From positions 1-20,462 of the forward strand of contig JAPFFF010000534.1 of assembly GCA_039105265.1 (NCBI GenBank): 20,462 nucleotides of DNA, read 5' to 3'. The position numbers and the translations under genes were made by a program. Every line of letters starts with the position of its first letter. Position 1 is the stretch's first letter. Source of the stretch: Tritrichomonas musculus. Lineage: Eukaryota > Parabasalia > Tritrichomonadida > Tritrichomonadidae. Shown here one piece after another: positions 1 through 9,563 of this stretch. The notes beneath the pieces were generated by a model, which saw only the letters and a list, made by a program, of their open reading frames with translations, was not told the DNA's origin and made no database searches.

Positions 1-6
1 TAAACG

Positions 7-16
7 ATTTCGAAAT
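7..16. other. 10 bp palindrome ATTTCGAAAT, once per monomer
   Basis: ATTTCGAAAT reads the same on both strands and has a CpG at its centre. It is present at monomer positions 7-16 throughout the array in every monomer I looked at, including the K-type monomers whose position 5 is changed. This makes it one of the most invariant parts of the repeat. A conserved dyad in each monomer is what a dimeric DNA-binding protein site would look like, but no protein is implied by the sequence alone. It does not match the mammalian CENP-B box. Confidence 0.75.
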
Positions 17-64
17 TAAGTAAAATCAATAAAGATTAAATCGCAATATCAATTATTCTTATTC

Positions 65-72
65 AAACGTTT
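65..72. other. 8 bp palindrome AAACGTTT, once in most monomers
   Basis: AAACGTTT lies at monomer positions 65-72, with its centre 57 bp from the centre of the 7-16 palindrome and likewise on a CpG. It is intact in all classes except W and V, where positions 65 and 69 are changed (A to T, and G to A), removing both the palindrome and the CpG. The lost sites occur at fixed places in the higher-order unit. Confidence 0.75.
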
Positions 73-1834
73 CTCACAAGTGAACAGAGTTAAATAAAAC
101 ATAAATCTCAAACACTTTTGTAAGATAATTATAAACGATTTCGAAATTAAGTAAAATCAGTAAAAATTAAAGCTTAATCTCAATTATTCCTATTCAAACG
201 TTTCTCACAAGTGAACAGAGTTAAATAAAACACAAATCTCAAACACTTTTGTAAGATAATTATAAACGATTTCGAAATTAAGTAAAATCAGTAAAAATTA
301 AAGCTTAATCTCAATTATTCCTATTCAAACGTTTCTCACAAGTGAACAGAGTTAAATAAAACACAAATCTCAAACACTTTTGTAAGATAATTATAAACGA
401 TTTCGAAATTAAGTAAAATCAATAAAGATTAAATCGCAATATCAATTATTCTTATTCAAACGTTTCTCACAAGTGAACAGAGTTAAATAAAACATAAATC
501 TCAAACACTTTTGTAAGATAATTATAAACGATTTCGAAATTAAGTAAAATCAGTAAAAATTAAAGCTTAATCTCAATTATTCCTATTCAAACGTTTCTCA
601 CAAGTGAACAGAGTTAAATAAAACACAAATCTCAAACACTTTTGTAAGATAATTATAAACGATTTCGAAATTAAGTAAAATCAGTAAAAATTAAAGCTTA
701 ATCTCAATTATTCCTATTCAAACGTTTCTCACAAGTGAACAGAGTTAAATAAAACACAAATCTCAAACACTTTTGTAAGATAATTATAAACGATTTCGAA
801 ATTAAGTAAAATCAGTAAAAATTAAAGCTTAATCTCAATTATTCCTATTCAAACGTTTCTCACAAGTGAACAGAGTTAAATAAAACACAAATCTCAAACA
901 CTTTTGTAAGATAATTATAAACGATTTCGAAATTAAGTAAAATCAGTAAAAATTAAAGCTTAATCTCAATTATTCCTATTCAAACGTTTCTCACAAGTGA
1001 ACAGAGTTAAATAAAACATAAATCTCAAACACTTTTGTAAGATAATTATAAACGATTTCGAAATTAAGTAAAATCAGTAAAAATTAAAGCTTAATCTCAA
1101 TTATTCTTATTCAAACGTTTCTCACAAATGAACAGAGTTAAATAAAACACAAATCTCAAACACTTTTGTAAGATAATTATAAACGATTTCGAAATTAAGT
1201 AAAATCAGTAAAAATTAAAGCTTAATCTCAGTTATTCTTATTCAAACGTTTCTCACAAATGAACAGAGTTAAATAAAACATAAATCTCAAACACTTTTGT
1301 AAGATAATTATAAACGATTTCGAAATTAAGTAAAATCAGTAAAAATTAAAGCTTAATCTCAATTATTCCTATTCAAACGTTTCTCACAAGTGAACAGAGT
1401 TAAATAAAACACAAATCTCAAACACTTTTGTAAGATAATTATAAACGATTTCGAAATTAAGTAAAATCAGTAAAAATTAAAGCTTAATCTCAATTATTCC
1501 TATTCAAACGTTTCTCACAAGTGAACAGAGTTAAATAAAACACAAATCTCAAACACTTTTGTAAGATAATTATAAACGATTTCGAAATTAAGTAAAATCA
1601 GTAAAAATTAAAGCTTAATCTCAATTATTCCTATTCAAACGTTTCTCACAAGTGAACAGAGTTAAATAAAACACAAATCTCAAACACTTTTGTAAGATAA
1701 TTATAAACGATTTCGAAATTAAGTAAAATCAGTAAAAATTAAAGCTTAATCTCAATTATTCCTATTCAAACGTTTCTCACAAGTGAACAGAGTTAAATAA
1801 AACACAAATCTCAAACACTTTTGTAAGATAATTA

Positions 1835-1965
1835 AAAACGATTTCGAAATTAAGTAAAATCAGTAAAAATTAAAGCTTAATCTCAATTATTCTTAATCTA
1901 ACATTTCTCACAAATGAACAGAGTTAAATAAAACACAAATCTCAAACACTTTTGTAAGATAATTA
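1835..1965. repeat. W monomer, diagnostic variant that marks unit A
   Basis: Positions 59-73 read TTAATCTAACATTTC instead of the usual TTATTCAAACGTTTC, with changes at 62, 65 and 69, followed by A80. The AAACGTTT palindrome and its CpG are destroyed. The change from CG to CA at 68-69 is the kind expected from methylated-CpG decay, although the other two changes are not. It occurs once per HOR unit: here, 7075-7205, 12708-12838 and 16114-16244. Confidence 0.9.
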
Positions 1966-2620
1966 AAAACGATTTCGAAATTAAGTAAAATCAATAAAGA
2001 TTAAATCGCAATATCAATTATTCTTATTCAAACGTTTCTCACAAGTGAACAGAGTTAAATAAAACACAAATCTCAAACACTTTTGTAAGATAATTAAAAA
2101 CGATTTCGAAATTAAGTAAAATCAGTAAAAATTAAATCGCAATATCAATTATTCCTATTCAAACGTTTCTCACAAGTGAACAGAGTTAAATAAAACACAA
2201 ATCTCAAACACTTTTGTAAGATAATTATAAACGATTTCGAAATTAAGTAAAATCAGTAAAAATTAAAGCTTAATCTCAATTATTCCTATTCAAACGTTTC
2301 TCACAAGTGAACAGAGTTAAATAAAACACAAATCTCAAACACTTTTGTAAGATAATTATAAACGATTTCGAAATTAAGTAAAATCAATAAAGATTAAATC
2401 GCAATATCAATTATTCTTATTCAAACGTTTCTCACAAGTGAACAGAGTTAAATAAAACATAAATCTCAAACACTTTTGTAAGATAATTATAAACGATTTC
2501 GAAATTAAGTAAAATCAGTAAAAATTAAAGCTTAATCTCAATTATTCCTATTCAAACGTTTCTCACAAGTGAACAGAGTTAAATAAAACACAAATCTCAA
2601 ACACTTTTGTAAGATAATTA
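1966..2620. repeat. 5-monomer block, first of two copies in unit A
   Basis: The order X(C102), tcgc/C59 with G29, Y, X(T102), Y is repeated 26 monomers later at 5372-6026. The first copy has T and the second A at position 1 of the third monomer. Equivalent pairs are 7206-7860 with 11005-11659 (unit B) and 12839-13493 with 14411-15065 (unit C, where the spacing falls to 12 monomers). Unit D has the first copy at 16245-16899 and the start of the second at 20044. Such internal homology offers an alternative register for unequal exchange. Confidence 0.65.
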
Positions 2621-3536
2621 AAAACGATTTCGAAATTAAGTAAAATCAATAAAGATTAAATCGCAATATCAATTATTCTTATTCAAACGTTTCTCACAAG
2701 TGAACAGAGTTAAATAAAACATAAATCTCAAACACTTTTGTAAGATAATTATAAACGATTTCGAAATTAAGTAAAATCAGTAAAAATTAAAGCTTAATCT
2801 CAATTATTCTTATTCAAACGTTTCTCACAAGTGAACAGAGTTAAATAAAACACAAATCTCAAACACTTTTGTAAGATAATTATAAACGATTTCGAAATTA
2901 AGTAAAATCAGTAAAAATTAAAGCTTAATCTCAATTATTCCTATTCAAACGTTTCTCACAAGTGAACAGAGTTAAATAAAACACAAATCTCAAACACTTT
3001 TGTAAGATAATTAAAAACGATTTCGAAATTAAGTAAAATCAGTAAAAATTAAAGCTTAATCTCAGTTATTCTTATTCAAACGTTTCTCACAAATGAACAG
3101 AGTTAAATAAAACACAAATCTCAAACACTTTTGTAAGATAATTAAAAACGATTTCGAAATTAAGTAAAATCAGTAAAAATTAAAGCTTAATCTCAGTTAT
3201 TCTTATTCAAACGTTTCTCACAAATGAACAGAGTTAAATAAAACACAAATCTCAAACACTTTTGTAAGATAATTATAAACGATTTCGAAATTAAGTAAAA
3301 TCAATAAAAATTAAAGCTTAATCTCAGTTATTCTTATTCAAACGTTTCTCACAAATGAACAGAGTTAAATAAAACACAAATCTCAAACACTTTTGTAAGA
3401 TAATTAAAAACGATTTCGAAATTAAGTAAAATCAGTAAAAATTAAAGCTTAATCTCAGTTATTCTTATTCAAACGTTTCTCACAAATGAACAGAGTTAAA
3501 TAAAACACAAATCTCAAACACTTTTGTAAGATAATT

Positions 3537-3799
3537 GAAAACGATTTCGAAATTAAGTAAAATCAATAAAAATTAAAGCTTAATCTCAGTTATTCTTATT
3601 CAAACGTTTCTCACAAGTGAACAGAGTTAAATAAAACACAAATCTCAAACACTTTTGTAAGATAATTGAAAACGATTTCGAAATTAAGTAAAATCAATAA
3701 AAATTAAAGCTTAATCTCAGTTATTCTTATTCAAACGTTTCTCACAAATGAACAGAGTTAAATAAAACACAAATCTCAAACACTTTTGTAAGATAATTA
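3537..3799. repeat. Pair of g monomers, unit A
   Basis: Two consecutive monomers begin after G131 (GATAATTGAAAACG). The first has G80 and the second A80; both are otherwise Z with A29. The same pair is at 9170-9432 in unit B and 18209-18471 in unit D, and is missing from unit C. Confidence 0.85.
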
Positions 3800-3930
3800 A
3801 AAACGATTTCGAAATTAAGTAAAATTAGTAAAGATTAAAGCGCAATATCAATTATTCTTATTCAAACGTTTCTCACAAATGAACAGAGTTAAATAAAACA
3901 CAAATCTCAAACACTTTTGTAAGATAATTA
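3800..3930. repeat. R monomer, mosaic of classes X and Y, unit A
   Basis: It reads AAAATTAGTAAAGATTAAAG and then CGCAATATCAA. T27 is private to this type; G29 and G41 are Y-like, while G34, GC at 43-44 and A48 are X-like. It follows directly on the g pair and has A80. The mixture looks like a recombination or gene-conversion patch of only a few bases to tens of bases. Copies are at 9433 and 18472. Confidence 0.85.
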
Positions 3931-5371
3931 TAAACGATTTCGAAATTAAGTAAAATCAATAAAAATTAAAGCTTAATCTCAGTTATTCTTATTCAAACGT
4001 TTCTCACAAATGAACAGAGTTAAATAAAACACAAATCTCAAACACTTTTGTAAGATAATTAAAAACGATTTCGAAATTAAGTAAAATCAATAAAAATTAA
4101 AGCTTAATCTCAGTTATTCTTATTCAAACGTTTCTCACAAATGAACAGAGTTAAATAAAACACAAATCTCAAACACTTTTGTAAGATAATTAAAAACGAT
4201 TTCGAAATTAAGTAAAATCAGTAAAAATTAAAGCTTAATCTCAGTTATTCTTATTCAAACGTTTCTCACAAGTGAACAGAGTTAAATAAAACACAAATCT
4301 CAAACACTTTTGTAAGATAATTAAAAACGATTTCGAAATTAAGTAAAATCAATAAAGATTAAATCGCAATATCAATTATTCTTATTCAAACGTTTCTCAC
4401 AAGTGAACAGAGTTAAATAAAACACAAATCTCAAACACTTTTGTAAGATAATTATAAACGATTTCGAAATTAAGTAAAATCAGTAAAAATTAAAGCTTAA
4501 TCTCAGTTATTCTTATTCAAACGTTTCTCACAAATGAACAGAGTTAAATAAAACACAAATCTCAAACACTTTTGTAAGATAATTATAAACGATTTCGAAA
4601 TTAAGTAAAATCAATAAAAATTAAAGCTTAATCTCAGTTATTCTTATTCAAACGTTTCTCACAAATGAACAGAGTTAAATAAAACACAAATCTCAAACAC
4701 TTTTGTAAGATAATTAAAAACGATTTCGAAATTAAGTAAAATCAATAAAAATTAAAGCTTAATCTCAGTTATTCTTATTCAAACGTTTCTCACAAATGAA
4801 CAGAGTTAAATAAAACACAAATCTCAAACACTTTTGTAAGATAATTAAAAACGATTTCGAAATTAAGTAAAATCAATAAAAATTAAAGCTTAATCTCAGT
4901 TATTCTTATTCAAACGTTTCTCACAAGTGAACAGAGTTAAATAAAACACAAATCTCAAACACTTTTGTAAGATAATTAAAAACGATTTCGAAATTAAGTA
5001 AAATCAATAAAAATTAAAGCTTAATCTCAGTTATTCTTATTCAAACGTTTCTCACAAATGAACAGAGTTAAATAAAACACAAATCTCAAACACTTTTGTA
5101 AGATAATTATAAACGATTTCGAAATTAAGTAAAATCAGTAAAAATTAAAGCTTAATCTCAGTTATTCTTATTCAAACGTTTCTCACAAATGAACAGAGTT
5201 AAATAAAACACAAATCTCAAACACTTTTGTAAGATAATTATAAACGATTTCGAAATTAAGTAAAATCAATAAAGATTAAAGCGCAATATCAATTATTCTT
5301 ATTCAAACGTTTCTCACAAGTGAACAGAGTTAAATAAAACACAAATCTCAAACACTTTTGTAAGATAATTA

Positions 5372-6026
5372 AAAACGATTTCGAAATTAAGTAAAATCAA
5401 TAAAGATTAAATCGCAATATCAATTATTCTTATTCAAACGTTTCTCACAAGTGAACAGAGTTAAATAAAACACAAATCTCAAACACTTTTGTAAGATAAT
5501 TAAAAACGATTTCGAAATTAAGTAAAATCAGTAAAAATTAAATCGCAATATCAATTATTCCTATTCAAACGTTTCTCACAAGTGAACAGAGTTAAATAAA
5601 ACACAAATCTCAAACACTTTTGTAAGATAATTAAAAACGATTTCGAAATTAAGTAAAATCAGTAAAAATTAAAGCTTAATCTCAATTATTCCTATTCAAA
5701 CGTTTCTCACAAGTGAACAGAGTTAAATAAAACACAAATCTCAAACACTTTTGTAAGATAATTATAAACGATTTCGAAATTAAGTAAAATCAATAAAGAT
5801 TAAATCGCAATATCAATTATTCTTATTCAAACGTTTCTCACAAGTGAACAGAGTTAAATAAAACATAAATCTCAAACACTTTTGTAAGATAATTATAAAC
5901 GATTTCGAAATTAAGTAAAATCAGTAAAAATTAAAGCTTAATCTCAATTATTCCTATTCAAACGTTTCTCACAAGTGAACAGAGTTAAATAAAACACAAA
6001 TCTCAAACACTTTTGTAAGATAATTA
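5372..6026. repeat. 5-monomer block, second of two copies in unit A
   Basis: This is the partner of the block at 1966, with the same order of classes (X, tcgc/C59, Y, X with T102, Y) and A rather than T at position 1 of its third monomer (5634). In units B and C it occupies 11005-11659 and 14411-15065. Confidence 0.65.
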
Positions 6027-6288
6027 TAAACGATTTCGAAATTAAGTAAAATCAGTAAAAATTAAAGCTTAATCTCAATTATTCCTATTCAAACGTTTCT
6101 CACAAGTGAACAGAGTTAAATAAAACACAAATCTCAAACACTTTTGTAAGATAATTATAAACGATTTCGAAATTAAGTAAAATCAGTAAAAATTAAAGCT
6201 TAATCTCAATTATTCCTATTCAAACGTTTCTCACAAGTGAACAGAGTTAAATAAAACACAAATCTCAAACACTTTTGTAAGATAATTA

Positions 6289-6419
6289 AAAACGATTTCG
6301 AAATTAAGTAAAATCAGTAAAAATTAAAGCTTAATCTCAGTTATTCTTAATCTAACATTTCACACAAGTGAACAGAGTTAAATAAAACACAAATCTCAAA
6401 CACTTTTGTAAGATAATTA
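6289..6419. repeat. V monomer, relative of W, unit A
   Basis: It shares the three W changes at 62, 65 and 69 but adds A for T at position 74 (TTTCACACAAG) and has G52 and G80. V precedes W by six monomers in each unit. W and V probably descend from one altered monomer that was duplicated inside the unit before the 43-mer was amplified. The other copies are at 11922 and 15328. Confidence 0.9.
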
Positions 6420-6547
6420 AAAACGATTTCGAAATTAAGTAAAATCAGTAAAAATTAAATCGCAATATCAATTATTCTTATTCAAACGTTTCTCACAAGT
6501 GAACAGAGTTAAATAAAACACAAATCTCAAACACTTTTGTAAGATAA

Positions 6548-6681
6548 ATGAAAAAGATTTCGAAATTAAGTAAAATCAGTAAAAATTAAAGCTTAATCTC
6601 AGTTATTCTTATTCAAACGTTTCTCACAAATGAACAGAGTTAAATAAAACACAAATCTCAAACACTTTTGTAAGATAATTA
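6548..6681. repeat. K junction and monomer, unit A
   Basis: The junction reads GATAAATGAAAAAGATTTCG where other monomers read GATAATTATAAACGATTTCG or its A/G variants. The changes are A129 and G131 in the preceding monomer, and A1 and A5 in this one. The CpG at 5-6 is lost. The rest of the monomer is an ordinary Z. It occurs once per unit, two monomers after V, and is absent from the left block. Confidence 0.88.
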
Positions 6682-7074
6682 TAAACGATTTCGAAATTAA
6701 GTAAAATCAGTAAAAATTAAAGCTTAATCTCAGTTATTCTTATTCAAACGTTTCTCACAAATGAACAGAGTTAAATAAAACACAAATCTCAAACACTTTT
6801 GTAAGATAATTATAAACGATTTCGAAATTAAGTAAAATCAGTAAAAATTAAAGCTTAATCTCAATTATTCCTATTCAAACGTTTCTCACAAGTGAACAGA
6901 GTTAAATAAAACACAAATCTCAAACACTTTTGTAAGATAATTAAAAACGATTTCGAAATTAAGTAAAATCAGTAAAAATTAAAGCTTAATCTCAATTATT
7001 CCTATTCAAACGTTTCTCACAAGTGAACAGAGTTAAATAAAACACAAATCTCAAACACTTTTGTAAGATAATTA

Positions 7075-7205
7075 AAAACGATTTCGAAATTAAGTAAAAT
7101 CAGTAAAAATTAAAGCTTAATCTCAATTATTCTTAATCTAACATTTCTCACAAATGAACAGAGTTAAATAAAACACAAATCTCAAACACTTTTGTAAGAT
7201 AATTA
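7075..7205. repeat. W monomer marking unit B
   Basis: It has the same typed changes as the W monomer at 1835, from which it is 40 monomers distant. Confidence 0.9.
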
Positions 7206-7991
7206 AAAACGATTTCGAAATTAAGTAAAATCAATAAAGATTAAATCGCAATATCAATTATTCTTATTCAAACGTTTCTCACAAGTGAACAGAGTTAAAT
7301 AAAACACAAATCTCAAACACTTTTGTAAGATAATTAAAAACGATTTCGAAATTAAGTAAAATCAGTAAAAATTAAATCGCAATATCAATTATTCCTATTC
7401 AAACGTTTCTCACAAGTGAACAGAGTTAAATAAAACACAAATCTCAAACACTTTTGTAAGATAATTATAAACGATTTCGAAATTAAGTAAAATCAGTAAA
7501 AATTAAAGCTTAATCTCAATTATTCCTATTCAAACGTTTCTCACAAGTGAACAGAGTTAAATAAAACACAAATCTCAAACACTTTTGTAAGATAATTATA
7601 AACGATTTCGAAATTAAGTAAAATCAATAAAGATTAAATCGCAATATCAATTATTCCTATTCAAACGTTTCTCACAAGTGAACAGAGTTAAATAAAACAT
7701 AAATCTCAAACACTTTTGTAAGATAATTATAAACGATTTCGAAATTAAGTAAAATCAGTAAAAATTAAAGCTTAATCTCAATTATTCCTATTCAAACGTT
7801 TCTCACAAGTGAACAGAGTTAAATAAAACACAAATCTCAAACACTTTTGTAAGATAATTAAAAACGATTTCGAAATTAAGTAAAATCAATAAAGATTAAA
7901 TCGCAATATCAATTATTCTTATTCAAACGTTTCTCACAAGTGAACAGAGTTAAATAAAACATAAATCTCAAACACTTTTGTAAGATAATTA

Positions 7992-8384
7992 TAAACGATT
8001 TCGAAATTAAGTAAAATCAGTAAAAATTAAAGCTTAATCTCAATTATTCTTATTCAAACGTTTCTCACAAGTGAACAGAGTTAAATAAAACACAAATCTC
8101 AAACACTTTTGTAAGATAATTATAAACGATTTCGAAATTAAGTAAAATCAATAAAGATTAAATCGCAATATCAATTATTCTTATTCAAACGTTTCTCACA
8201 AGTGAACAGAGTTAAATAAAACACAAATCTCAAACACTTTTGTAAGATAATTAAAAACGATTTCGAAATTAAGTAAAATCAATAAAGATTAAATCGCAAT
8301 ATCAATTATTCTTATTCAAACGTTTCTCACAAGTGAACAGAGTTAAATAAAACATAAATCTCAAACACTTTTGTAAGATAATTA
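7992..8384. repeat. Three-monomer (393 bp) segment specific to units B and D, copy in B
   Basis: Unit B reads X(T102), Y-like T59, X(C102), X(T102), Y-like T59, Y from 7861. Units A (2621) and C (13494) read only X(T102), Y-like T59, Y. The exact edges are ambiguous, because the segment starts and ends in the same type of monomer; 8123-8515 is an equally good placement. It looks like either a three-monomer tandem duplication in the ancestor of B and D, with some substitution, or a loss in A and C. Confidence 0.8.
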
Positions 8385-9169
8385 TAAACGATTTCGAAAT
8401 TAAGTAAAATCAGTAAAAATTAAAGCTTAATCTCAATTATTCTTATTCAAACGTTTCTCACAAGTGAACAGAGTTAAATAAAACACAAATCTCAAACACT
8501 TTTGTAAGATAATTATAAACGATTTCGAAATTAAGTAAAATCAGTAAAAATTAAAGCTTAATCTCAATTATTCCTATTCAAACGTTTCTCACAAGTGAAC
8601 AGAGTTAAATAAAACACAAATCTCAAACACTTTTGTAAGATAATTAAAAACGATTTCGAAATTAAGTAAAATCAGTAAAAATTAAAGCTTAATCTCAGTT
8701 ATTCTTATTCAAACGTTTCTCACAAATGAACAGAGTTAAATAAAACACAAATCTCAAACACTTTTGTAAGATAATTAAAAACGATTTCGAAATTAAGTAA
8801 AATCAGTAAAAATTAAAGCTTAATCTCAGTTATTCTTATTCAAACGTTTCTCACAAATGAACAGAGTTAAATAAAACACAAATCTCAAACACTTTTGTAA
8901 GATAATTATAAACGATTTCGAAATTAAGTAAAATCAATAAAAATTAAAGCTTAATCTCAGTTATTCTTATTCAAACGTTTCTCACAAGTGAACAGAGTTA
9001 AATAAAACACAAATCTCAAACACTTTTGTAAGATAATTAAAAACGATTTCGAAATTAAGTAAAATCAGTAAAAATTAAAGCTTAATCTCAGTTATTCTTA
9101 TTCAAACGTTTCTCACAAATGAACAGAGTTAAATAAAACACAAATCTCAAACACTTTTGTAAGATAATT

Positions 9170-9432
9170 GAAAACGATTTCGAAATTAAGTAAAATCAAT
9201 AAAAATTAAAGCTTAATCTCAGTTATTCTTATTCAAACGTTTCTCACAAGTGAACAGAGTTAAATAAAACACAAATCTCAAACACTTTTGTAAGATAATT
9301 GAAAACGATTTCGAAATTAAGTAAAATCAATAAAAATTAAAGCTTAATCTCAGTTATTCTTATTCAAACGTTTCTCACAAATGAACAGAGTTAAATAAAA
9401 CACAAATCTCAAACACTTTTGTAAGATAATTA
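9170..9432. repeat. Pair of g monomers, unit B
   Basis: It shows the same two-monomer pattern as at 3537, 43 monomers later. Confidence 0.85.
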
Positions 9433-9563
9433 AAAACGATTTCGAAATTAAGTAAAATTAGTAAAGATTAAAGCGCAATATCAATTATTCTTATTCAAAC
9501 GTTTCTCACAAATGAACAGAGTTAAATAAAACACAAATCTCAAACACTTTTGTAAGATAATTA
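9433..9563. repeat. R monomer, unit B
   Basis: It has the same typed mosaic as at 3800, including the private T27, exactly 43 monomers later. Confidence 0.85.

Larger units (their letters stand above)
1..131. repeat. First monomer, used as the numbering reference (class X)
   Basis: This monomer defines the positions used throughout. It has T1, then C27 A28 A29, G34, TCGC at 41-44, A48, A52, T59, G80, T102 and A131. The phase is arbitrary, because the array has no visible natural start. It contains four CpG sites (5-6, 11-12, 43-44 reading on as CGC, and 68-69), of which the third occurs only in class X-like monomers. The Y and Z classes carry GCTT at 41-44, which gives a HindIII-type AAGCTT at 39-44. 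A digest on that site would therefore release a mixed ladder rather than a pure 131 bp ladder. Confidence 0.9.
1..1834. repeat. Left block, 14 monomers with a different order from the HOR units
   Basis: Monomer order is X, Y, Y, X, Y, Y, Y, Y, then two A80 monomers, then Y, Y, Y, Y, all with T at position 1. The run at 394-917 (X, Y, Y, Y) matches the run that begins 11 monomers before the next W monomer (5765-6288), but what follows does not. Instead of the V, tcgc-type, K, Z, Y, Y series seen before W in units A, B and C, there are a Y with T102 (918-1048), a T59/A80 monomer with A52 (1049-1179), a Z with T102 (1180-1310) and four Y monomers. No V or K monomer is present. This could be a differently evolved HOR variant, a local expansion of class Y, or the edge of a homogenised domain; the window starts too soon to tell. 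Confidence 0.8.
3276..5240. repeat. Three consecutive 5-monomer (655 bp) sub-repeats in unit A
   Basis: The blocks 3276-3930, 3931-4585 and 4586-5240 share a five-step pattern. Monomer 1 has T1 with A29 and A80. Monomer 2 has A1 and A80. Monomer 3 has G80. Monomers 4 and 5 are more variable: 4 is a Z with G131-A1 junction, an X, and a Z; 5 is the R monomer, a Z, and a Z. The second and third blocks agree best, both ending in a Z with T1 and G29. The same triplet is at 8909-10873 in unit B and 17948-19912 in unit D. It is interpreted as the trace of an older 5-mer amplification inside the present unit. The resemblance rests on a handful of sites per monomer. Confidence 0.6.
1835..7074. repeat. 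Higher-order repeat unit A, 40 monomers (5240 bp)
   Basis: This unit runs from one W monomer (1835) to the base before the next (7075). In order it holds W, X, a tcgc/C59 monomer, Y, X, Y, X, a Y-like T59 monomer and Y. A Z-rich stretch from 3014 to 5240 follows, then a gcgc monomer, X, tcgc/C59, Y, X, three Y, V, tcgc/T59, K, Z, Y, Y. Against unit B it lacks three monomers and shows two scored substitutions: T rather than C at position 59 of the monomer at 2359, and A rather than G at position 80 of the monomer at 3276. All other typed positions agree, so A and B are nearly identical apart from the block difference. Confidence 0.9.

Noticed and set aside
8-24. CENP-B box starting at TTCG
   Set aside because: The essential bases after TTCG (an A four bases on, then CGGG) are absent on the + strand, and on the - strand the palindromic TTCG is followed by the wrong bases as well.
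36-48. Hairpin ATTAA-AGC-TTAAT in Y and Z monomers
   Set aside because: The arms are real but only five A/T pairs with a three-base loop, too weak to claim a function, and class X monomers lack it.
6548-6550. ATG created in the K junction as a start codon
   Set aside because: The reading frame from it meets a stop within a few codons in the same monomer, and no ribosome or splice context is seen.
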